This document shows, one piece after another, positions 46,690 through 53,210 of a stretch of DNA of 64,000 nucleotides (position 1 is its first letter; the number at the start of each line of letters is the position of its first letter). The position numbers and the translations under genes were made by a program. Origin of the DNA: Bradyrhizobium diazoefficiens (GTDB taxonomy: Bacteria > Pseudomonadota > Alphaproteobacteria > Rhizobiales > Xanthobacteraceae); NCBI RefSeq assembly GCF_016616885.1, contig NZ_CP067102.1, forward strand, positions 3,624,501 to 3,688,500, in the 5' to 3' direction. The notes below the pieces were generated by a model that saw only the letters and a list, made by a program, of their open reading frames with translations, ran no database searches and was not told the origin of the DNA.

Positions 46690-47847
46690 TTGACCATCAA
46701 GGGCAAGGCCTACATTGCCGGGATCTACGAACACCCGACCCGGCATGCGCCGGACAAATCCACCGCCCAGCTTCATGCCGAGGTCGCGAAGGGCGCGATC
46801 GAGGATGCCGGGCTCTCCAAGGACGATGTCGACGGCTATTTCTGCGCGGGCGATGCGCCCGGCGGCGCCTGGCCGATGGTCGATTATCTCGGCCTCAACA
46901 CCAAAAAGCTCCGCCACGTCGATTCCACCGAGACCGGCGGCTGTTCCTACATCATCCATCTCGGCCATGCCGCCGAAGCGATCGCGGCCGGCAAGTGCTC
47001 GATCGCGCTGATCACGCTCGCCGGCAAGCCGCGGACCGGCGTGATGCCGCCGCGCGCAGCCGGCGCCGAGGTCGGTTTCGAGTCGGCATACGGCGCGACC
47101 ACGCACAATGCCTATGGCATGTGTGCCATGCGCCATATGCACGACTATGGCACCACAAGCGAGCAGCTCGCCTGGATCAAGGTCGCGGCCTCGCATCACG
47201 CGCAATACAATCCGCATGCGATGCTCAGGGACGTCGTCACCGTCGAGGACGTCTTGAACTCGCCGATGATCTCCGATCCGCTGCATCGCATGGATTGCTG
47301 CGTCGTCTCCGACGGCGGCGGCGCGCTGATCGTGACGACGCCGGACATTGCCAAGAGCCTGAAGAAGCCGCTGGTCAAGCTGATCGGCCATGGCGAGGCA
47401 ATGAAGGGCCCGCGCGGCGGCAAGGATCTCGATCTCACCTACTCCGCAGGTGTCTGGTCCGGTCCGCGTGCGTTCGAGGAAGCCGGCATCACGCCGCAGG
47501 ATATCAAATACGCCTCGATCTATGACAGCTTCACCATCACCGTGCTGATGCAGCTCGAAGACCTCGGCTTCTGCAAGAAGGGCGAGGGCGGCAAGTTCGT
47601 TGCAGACGGCAATCTGATCTCGGGCGTCGGCAAGCTGCCGTTCAACACCGATGGCGGCGGCCTCTGCAGCAATCATCCCGTCAATCGCGGCGGCATGACC
47701 AAGATCATCGAGGCCGTCAGGCAGCTGCGCGGCGAGGCGCATCCGAAGGTGCAGGTGAAAAATTGCGATCTCGCCATCGCCCACGGTACCGGCGGCCTTT
47801 TGGGCGTTCGCCACGCCGCCTCGACGGCCATTCTGGAGCGCGTGTGA
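46690..47847 (+). CDS. SCP-x-type thiolase / acetyl-CoA acetyltransferase family
   Basis: I start at TTG 46690 (reads TIKGKAYIAGIYEHPTRHAPD), preceded by GGAGA; longer upstream readings cross a repeat. The 385-residue product has the thiolase fold with a candidate nucleophile Cys in ETGGCSYI near residue 81 and the C-terminal LAIAHGTGGLLGVRHAASTAIL with the HG motif. This lipid-transfer/SCP-x subgroup often works with a DUF35 protein, and the next gene is one, overlapping by one base. It probably cleaves or makes a 3-oxoacyl-CoA, or acts as a retro-aldolase as in sterol side-chain breakdown. Confidence 0.9.
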   Translation: MTIKGKAYIAGIYEHPTRHAPDKSTAQLHAEVAKGAIEDAGLSKDDVDGYFCAGDAPGGAWPMVDYLGLNTKKLRHVDSTETGGCSYIIHLGHAAEAIAAGKCSIALITLAGKPRTGVMPPRAAGAEVGFESAYGATTHNAYGMCAMRHMHDYGTTSEQLAWIKVAASHHAQYNPHAMLRDVVTVEDVLNSPMISDPLHRMDCCVVSDGGGALIVTTPDIAKSLKKPLVKLIGHGEAMKGPRGGKDLDLTYSAGVWSGPRAFEEAGITPQDIKYASIYDSFTITVLMQLEDLGFCKKGEGGKFVADGNLISGVGKLPFNTDGGGLCSNHPVNRGGMTKIIEAVRQLRGEAHPKVQVKNCDLAIAHGTGGLLGVRHAASTAILERV

Positions 47848-48236
47848 TGAGTGAAGCCAAGAAATATCCGGCCCCGGTCACGAACCCCGAGACCGCCGCA
47901 TTCTGGGACGCGGCGAAGGACGGCAGGTTCATGATCAAGCGCTGCACCGCCTGCGGCGAAGCGCATTACTTCCCGCGCTCGATCTGCCCGTTCTGCTACT
48001 CCGACAAGACGGTGTGGGAAGAGGCGTCGGGCGAGGGTACAATCTACACTTATAGCCTGATGCGGAAGTCGCCGACCGGTCCTTATGCCATCGGCTACGT
48101 TACGCTGAAGGAAGGCCCCTCGGTGCAGACCAATTTCGTCGACTGCGATCTCGGGAAGCTGAAGATCGGCCAGAAGGTGAAGGTGGTGTTCAAGCCGACC
48201 GACGGCGCCCCGCTGCCGTTCTTCACGCCGGTGTAG
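47847..48236 (+). CDS. Zn-ribbon OB-fold protein (DUF35), thiolase partner
   Basis: The 129-residue product has a zinc ribbon (RCTACGEAHYFPRSICPFCYSDK at about 32-54) and a C-terminal OB-fold with GTIYTYSLMRKSPTGPYAIGYVTL. DUF35 proteins bind acyl-CoA and form complexes with SCP-x-type thiolases. Its start overlaps the thiolase stop by one base (TGATGA), which supports a 1:1 complex made by coupled translation. Confidence 0.95.
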   Translation: MSEAKKYPAPVTNPETAAFWDAAKDGRFMIKRCTACGEAHYFPRSICPFCYSDKTVWEEASGEGTIYTYSLMRKSPTGPYAIGYVTLKEGPSVQTNFVDCDLGKLKIGQKVKVVFKPTDGAPLPFFTPV

Positions 48237-48241
48237 GACGG

Positions 48242-48360
48242 TCCTCATCCTGAGGAGCTTGCGAAGCAAGCGTCTCGAAGGATGGCCACGACAAGAAAGC
48301 GTTTTGGGCATCCCCATGGTTCGAGACGGCGCAAGAGCGCCTCCTCACCATGAGGATGAG
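48242..48360. repeat. Palindromic repeat, CCTCATCCTGAGGAG family
   Basis: The left arm TCCTCATCCTGAGGAGCTTG plus CGAAGCAAGCGTCTCGAAGG and the right arm GGTTCGAGACGGCGCAAGAG plus CGCCTCCTCACCATGAGGATGAG are complementary over most of their length. It fills the gap between the DUF35 and MaoC genes. This is the only copy seen in the window. Confidence 0.88.
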
Positions 48361-48384
48361 AACCACCGGGAGGAAACAAACAAC

Positions 48385-49245
48385 ATGTCCGCCAGATACG
48401 ACGAGCTCAAAGGCCTGAAAAATATCGGCCAGAAATACGCCTATGGCGATCGTGAGGTTATGCTCTACGCCTACGGCATCGGCCTCGGCGCTGATCCCAT
48501 GGACGAGAACGAGCTCGCCTTCGTCAACGAGGGCACGTTCACGCCGCGGCCGCTCAAGGTGGTGCCGACCTTCGCCTCCGTCGCCGCGTGGGGCTCGGGT
48601 CCCGGTGAGATGAACCTCAACCGCGTCATGGTGGTTGACGGCGAGCGCGATATCACCTTCCACCAGCCGCTGCCGGTGGCCGCCAATATCACCGCGGACT
48701 CCTCGGTGGTCGAGGTCTATGACAAGGGCAAGGACAAGGGCGTCGTCATCAGCCACCGGACCGTGCTCAAGAACGAGAAGGGCGAGAAGCTCGCGACGCT
48801 GGTCGCCTCGCGCTTCGCCCGCGGCGACGGCGGCTTTGGCGGGCCGAACCTGACCCAGCCCGATCCGCACAAGATCCCGTCGCGCGCGCCCGACAGGACC
48901 ATCGACATCGTCACGCGCCCTGATCAGGCCCTGGTCTATCGCCTCTGCGGCGATCGCAATCCGCTGCACAGCGATCCCGAGTTTGCGAGGAAGGCCGGCT
49001 TCCCGCGTCCGATCCTGCACGGCATGTGCACCTACGGCATCACCTGCCGCGGCGTGCTGCAGACCTATGCCGACTACGACGCCAGCGCCTTCCGCCAGCA
49101 TGTCGCGCGGTTCTCCTCGCCGGTCTATCCCGGCGAGACCTTGACCATGGACCTCTGGAAGGACGGCAACACGATTTCGTTCGAAGCCAGTGTGAAGTCG
49201 CGCAGCGTCACCGTGATCAAGAACGGCAAGACGGTGCTGGGGTAA
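48385..49245 (+). CDS. MaoC-family enoyl-CoA hydratase (double hotdog, MFE-2-like)
   Basis: The 286-residue protein starts MSARYDELKGLKNIGQKYAYGDREVMLYAYGIG with GGGAGGAAAC upstream. It has an N-terminal hotdog and a C-terminal MaoC domain with the hydratase motif GDRNPLHSDPEFARKAGFPRPILHG (catalytic Asp/His) near residue 190. This is the layout of hydratase 2 in peroxisomal multifunctional enzyme 2, which hydrates 2-enoyl-CoA to the R-3-hydroxyacyl-CoA. The next gene, an SDR, would be the matching dehydrogenase. Confidence 0.93.
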   Translation: MSARYDELKGLKNIGQKYAYGDREVMLYAYGIGLGADPMDENELAFVNEGTFTPRPLKVVPTFASVAAWGSGPGEMNLNRVMVVDGERDITFHQPLPVAANITADSSVVEVYDKGKDKGVVISHRTVLKNEKGEKLATLVASRFARGDGGFGGPNLTQPDPHKIPSRAPDRTIDIVTRPDQALVYRLCGDRNPLHSDPEFARKAGFPRPILHGMCTYGITCRGVLQTYADYDASAFRQHVARFSSPVYPGETLTMDLWKDGNTISFEASVKSRSVTVIKNGKTVLG

Positions 49246-49248
49246 TTG

Positions 49249-49339
49249 TCGTCCGTCACTCCGGGGCGCGCGAAGCGCGAACCCTCGCGCCACAACCTGT
49301 GGATTCCGGGTTCAGCGCTGCGCGCTGCCCCGGAATGAC
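49249..49339. repeat. Palindromic repeat, TCCGGGGCG family copy 1
   Basis: The element runs from TCGTCCGTCACTCCGGGGCGCG to CGCTGCGCGCTGCCCCGGAATGAC, with CGCGCGAAGCGCG and GGATTCCGGGTTC inside. A relative is at 50252-50351. It lies between the hydratase and SDR genes. Confidence 0.85.
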
Positions 49340-49365
49340 AAGAATAAAACAAGGGAGAAGCCACC

Positions 49366-50244
49366 ATGGGACTACTCGACGGCAAGGTCGCGCTGATCAC
49401 CGGCGCGGGCGGGGGGCTCGGTGAGGCCTACGCCAAATTGTTCGCGCGGGAAGGGGCCTCGATCGTGGTCAACGATCTCGGCGGGCCCCGCGACGGCTCC
49501 GGCGCCGACAAGTCAATGGCACAGCTTGTAGTGGACGCGATCAAGGCGGAGGGGGGCAAGGCGGTCGCCAACGGCGCCGATATCTCCACCATGGAGGGCG
49601 GCCAGTCGGTGTTCGACGACGCCATCAAGCACTTTGGCCGCGCCGACATCCTGGTCAACAACGCCGGCATCTTGCGCGACCAGACCTTTGCCAAGGCCAC
49701 CGAATCCGACTGGGACAAGGTGATCAAGGTGCATCTGAAGGGCACCTTCTGTTGCACCATGCCGGTGTTTCGTTGGATGCGGGAAAACGGTGGCGGCGTC
49801 ATCGTCAACACCTCATCGACCTCGGGCCTGATCGGCAATTTCGGCCAGACGAACTATGGAGCTGCAAAGGGCGGCATCTGGGGCCTGTCCAACGTACTGG
49901 CGATCGAGGGCCGCAAGTACAACATCCGGATCTGGACGCTGGCCCCGGGAGCCCTGACCCGCATGACCGCAGACCTGCCCCGCTATAAGGAGAACCCCTC
50001 GGCGGCGCTGGGGCCCGACGGGATCGCGCCGGCCGTGCTATACATGGTCAGCGATTTGTCGGGCGACCAGACCGGCAAGGTGCTGGGCGTGTCCGGGCCT
50101 CGCGGCGTGCGCGAAATGCGGATGATGGAGATGGAAGGCTGGAAACCGCCGCACACGGGCTGGAAGGCCCAGGACATCGCCGATCATGCCAAGGAGATCT
50201 TCTTCTCCGAGGAGCAGATCAAGATGGGCGCGCGGCGGTTTTAG
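49366..50244 (+). CDS. SDR 3-hydroxyacyl-CoA dehydrogenase (MFE-2-like)
   Basis: The 292-residue SDR has TGAGGGLG at 12-19, the segment VVNDLGGPRDGSGADKS near 34 that is typical of MFE-2 (HSD17B4-like) dehydrogenases, NNAGILRDQTF near 98, and catalytic Tyr164/Lys168 in NYGAAKGG. It would oxidise R-3-hydroxyacyl-CoA made by the MaoC hydratase. The two activities are separate proteins here but fused in eukaryotes. AAGGGAGAAG precedes the ATG. Confidence 0.93.
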   Translation: MGLLDGKVALITGAGGGLGEAYAKLFAREGASIVVNDLGGPRDGSGADKSMAQLVVDAIKAEGGKAVANGADISTMEGGQSVFDDAIKHFGRADILVNNAGILRDQTFAKATESDWDKVIKVHLKGTFCCTMPVFRWMRENGGGVIVNTSSTSGLIGNFGQTNYGAAKGGIWGLSNVLAIEGRKYNIRIWTLAPGALTRMTADLPRYKENPSAALGPDGIAPAVLYMVSDLSGDQTGKVLGVSGPRGVREMRMMEMEGWKPPHTGWKAQDIADHAKEIFFSEEQIKMGARRF

Positions 50245-50251
50245 GCGTTGC

Positions 50252-50351
50252 TGTCGTTCCGGGGCGATGCGAAGCATCGACCTATGGTGCGCAATTGCGC
50301 ACCTGAGAACCTCGAGATTCCGGGTTCGCGCTGCGCGCGCTCCGGAATGAC
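50252..50351. repeat. Palindromic repeat, TCCGGGGCG family copy 2
   Basis: The element has TGTCGTTCCGGGGCGATGCGAAGCATCG on the left and ATTCCGGGTTCGCGCTGCGCGCGCTCCGGAATGAC on the right, with an inner GTGCGCAATTGCGCAC palindrome. It resembles 49249-49339. It lies in the gap before the DHDPS-family gene. Confidence 0.85.
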
Positions 50352-50369
50352 GGAGAAAGAGAGAGACTG

Positions 50370-51323
50370 ATGAAACTGACCGCCGACGCCAAGGGCACCT
50401 TCGCAATCGCGCCGACGCCGTTCCACGATGACGGAAGGATCGACGAGCGCTCGATCGACCGCCTGACCGACTTCTACGAGGAGGTCGGCTGCGACGGCGT
50501 CACGGTGCTCGGCATCCTCGGTGAAGCGCCGAAGCTGGATGCCGCCGAGGCCGAGCAGGTGGCGGTGCGCTTCGTCAAACGCGCCAAGACAATGCAGGTG
50601 ATCGTCGGCGTCTCCGCGCCGGGCTTTGCCACCATGCGCTCGCTGGCGAAGGCCTCGATGGACGCAGGCGCGGCCGGCGTCATGATCGCGCCGCCGCCCT
50701 GGCTTCGCACCGACGACCAGATTGTCGGTTATTACAAGCAGGCCGCCGAAGCGATCGGCCCCGACGTGCCCTGGGTGCTGCAGGACTATCCGCTGACGCT
50801 CTCGGTGATCTTCACCCCGGCCGTGATCCGCAAGATCGTCATGGACAATGCGAACTGCGTGATGCTCAAGCACGAGGATTGGCCGGGCCTCGAGAAGATA
50901 TCGACGCTGCGCAGTTTCCAGAAGGACGGCTCGCTGCGTCCGCTCTCGATCCTCTGCGGCAATGGCGGGCTGTTCCTCGATTTCGAGATGGAGCGCGGTG
51001 CCGACGGCGCCATGACCGGCTACGCCTTCCCCGAGCTTCTGATCGACGTCGTGAACCTCTCCAAGGCCGGCAAGCGTGACGCCGCGCATGATCTGTTCGA
51101 CGCGCATCTGCCGCTGATCCGCTACGAGCAACAGCCGGGTGCCGGGCTTGCCGTTCGCAAGCACGTACTGCAGAAGCGCGGCATCATCGCCTCCAGCGCC
51201 CAGCGCAAGCCTGGCGCGACCATCACGCCGGCGGCGAAGGCGGAGGTCGACTACCTGCTGTCGCGCGTCGCCCGCGTCGACAAGCGCGCCAATCTCGGCC
51301 CGCAATCCAGCGCCGCAGGTTAG
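50370..51323 (+). CDS. Dihydrodipicolinate synthase (DapA)-family aldolase/lyase
   Basis: This TIM-barrel Schiff-base enzyme has 317 residues. It has FAIAPTPFHDDGRID near residue 11, GVTVLGILGEAPKLDAAEAEQV near 44, a Tyr in LQDYPLTLS and the Schiff-base Lys167 in CVMLKHEDWPG. The GILGE replaces the GTTGE of true DapA, so lysine synthesis is unlikely. It may carry out a retro-aldol or hydratase step in the surrounding CoA-thioester pathway; the substrate is unknown. The Nudix gene follows 4 bases later. Confidence 0.9.
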   Translation: MKLTADAKGTFAIAPTPFHDDGRIDERSIDRLTDFYEEVGCDGVTVLGILGEAPKLDAAEAEQVAVRFVKRAKTMQVIVGVSAPGFATMRSLAKASMDAGAAGVMIAPPPWLRTDDQIVGYYKQAAEAIGPDVPWVLQDYPLTLSVIFTPAVIRKIVMDNANCVMLKHEDWPGLEKISTLRSFQKDGSLRPLSILCGNGGLFLDFEMERGADGAMTGYAFPELLIDVVNLSKAGKRDAAHDLFDAHLPLIRYEQQPGAGLAVRKHVLQKRGIIASSAQRKPGATITPAAKAEVDYLLSRVARVDKRANLGPQSSAAG

Positions 51324-51327
51324 TTGA

Positions 51328-52146
51328 ATGCCCGAGACATCAGCATCACGCCCGGCGTCGACGATTCTCTTGCTGCGCGATGGCGCAGCAAAGGTCGACG
51401 GCAAGAGCCGCGACGAAGTCGAAGTCTTCATGATGGTCCGCCACCATCAGATCGAGTTCAACTCGGGCGCGCTGGTGTTTCCCGGCGGCAGCGTCGATGC
51501 CGGCGATCAGGAGATCGTCAAGCGGTCCGACCTGTATTCGGGCGGCGAGGGCCTCAGCGAATCGGACCGCGGTTTTCGTATCGCTGCAATCCGCGAGACG
51601 TTCGAGGAAAGCGGCATCCTGCTGGCGCGCGCAAAGGGTACCGGTACGCCTGTTGATGCGAAGCGCGCCGGCGAGATCGCCAATGCGCATCGCGTCGCGC
51701 TCAACGAGCACAAGATCAGCTTCCTGAGCATCTTGGCCGACAATGATCTCCAGCTCGCGCTCGACACGCTCGTGCCCTACGCGCACTGGATCACGCCGGA
51801 AGGCATGCCCAAGCGCTTCGACACCTGGTTCTTCCTGGCCGCCGCACCGCCCGATCAGCTCGGCGCGCATGACGGCCGCGAGTCGATCGACTCGATCTGG
51901 GTCTCGCCGCGCGAAGCGGTGGAGGGCGGTGAGAGCGGCCGCTTCAAGCTGCCGTTCCCGACCACGCGCAACCTGATCCGGCTGGCGAAGCAGCCGAATG
52001 TGAGCGCCGCACTGGAGCATGCGCACGGCATGTCCGTCGTCACCGTCATGCCGGTCATGACCAAAACCGAAACTGGTCGCCAGCTCCGCATCCCCCGCGA
52101 AGCCGGCTATGACGGCGAGGTGTTCGAGGTCGGCGCTGTCGGCTAG
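51328..52146 (+). CDS. Nudix hydrolase, NUDT7/19-like (probable CoA diphosphatase)
   Basis: The 272-residue protein has a split Nudix box: FPGGSVDAGDQ near residue 52, then a 25-residue insert, then FRIAAIRETFEESGILL near 87. This layout matches the NUDT19 group, which hydrolyses CoA and acyl-CoA to 4'-phosphopantetheine products. HWITPEGMPKRFDTWFFLA near 152 also fits. It lies 4 bases after the DHDPS-family gene, so CoA turnover may be part of this pathway. Confidence 0.92.
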   Translation: MPETSASRPASTILLLRDGAAKVDGKSRDEVEVFMMVRHHQIEFNSGALVFPGGSVDAGDQEIVKRSDLYSGGEGLSESDRGFRIAAIRETFEESGILLARAKGTGTPVDAKRAGEIANAHRVALNEHKISFLSILADNDLQLALDTLVPYAHWITPEGMPKRFDTWFFLAAAPPDQLGAHDGRESIDSIWVSPREAVEGGESGRFKLPFPTTRNLIRLAKQPNVSAALEHAHGMSVVTVMPVMTKTETGRQLRIPREAGYDGEVFEVGAVG

Positions 52147-52208
52147 TACACTTCGACAGCCAACGAAGTATTGGCGGCCGCGGATGCGCTAGGTTCCGTC
52201 CATCGCGA

Positions 52209-53141
52209 ATGGACGGGATGAATCCGATGGACAACCGGCAGGACACCAACATCGCCGTCGAGCTGGCGCTGCTGGTTGCGCTCGCAACGCTCTGGGGCGG
52301 CTCCTACACCTTCATCAAGCTCGGCGTCGCCACCATCCCGCCGGTCACGCTGATCGCCGCGCGCACGACGGTTGCAGGTCTGCTGCTGCTCGCCGTCATG
52401 TGGGCGAGGGGAATCAAGATGCCCACGGATGGGCCGACCTGGCAGCGCTTCGCCTTCCAGGCCGTGCTCAACAGTGTGATCCCCTGGACGTTGATCGCCT
52501 GGGGCGAGCGGCATGTCGATGCATCGCTCGCGACCATCCTCAATTCGGCCGGCCCGATCTTCACCTTCCTGCTCACGGCCGTCGTCACCCGCCACGAGGC
52601 GACGACGCCGCGCAAGCTGGTCGGGGTGGTGGTCGGCATGGCTGGCATCCTGCTGATCGTCGGCGTCGACGCGTTCCACGACATCGGCAGCGGCCTCGTC
52701 GCGGAAGCCGCAATCGTTGCCGCCACCATCTGCTACGCCTGCGCCGCGATCTTCGGCCGGAGCTTCAAAGGCCTCGATCCGATGGCGCCTGCCGCCGGCT
52801 CGCTGCTGGCGGGCGCGGCCGTGCTGATCCCGGCCTCGCTCGCGCTTGAGCAGCCCTGGACGCTGTCGCCGTCGCTGAGCTCGGTTCTGGCGCTGCTCGC
52901 GCTGGCCGTGTTCTCGACCGCGGCGGCGTTCGCGATCTACTTCCGCCTGATCCAGACTCTCGGCTCGGTCGGCACCACCGCCCAGGCCTATCTCCGTGTC
53001 CCGATCGGGGTCGCTATCAGCGTTGCCTTCCTGGGGGAAACCCTGAGCCGGACCGCCTGGATTGGTCTCGCCTGCGTCGTCCTCGGCGTTGCCGCCATGA
53101 CGATCCCGGCCCGGCGCCCGGCCGTCGCGAAACCATCATGA
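52209..53141 (+). CDS. EamA (DMT superfamily) transporter
   Basis: The 310-residue inner-membrane protein has ten hydrophobic spans in two EamA halves (first half with LVALATLWGGSYTFIKLGVATIPP, second from about residue 160). Substrate is unknown; relatives export amino acids or metabolites. The start is uncertain: ATG 52209, 52218 and 52227 are all in frame. The last 12 residues are basic. It lies 62 bases after the Nudix gene and could be co-transcribed with the catabolic cluster. Confidence 0.92.
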   Translation: MDGMNPMDNRQDTNIAVELALLVALATLWGGSYTFIKLGVATIPPVTLIAARTTVAGLLLLAVMWARGIKMPTDGPTWQRFAFQAVLNSVIPWTLIAWGERHVDASLATILNSAGPIFTFLLTAVVTRHEATTPRKLVGVVVGMAGILLIVGVDAFHDIGSGLVAEAAIVAATICYACAAIFGRSFKGLDPMAPAAGSLLAGAAVLIPASLALEQPWTLSPSLSSVLALLALAVFSTAAAFAIYFRLIQTLGSVGTTAQAYLRVPIGVAISVAFLGETLSRTAWIGLACVVLGVAAMTIPARRPAVAKPS

Positions 53142-53210
53142 AAAACAGCTGCTTCCGGCTGGCGGAGGCATGTTCCCCCGGAGGGGCGATACAGCGTATA
53201 TTAGGAGGGT

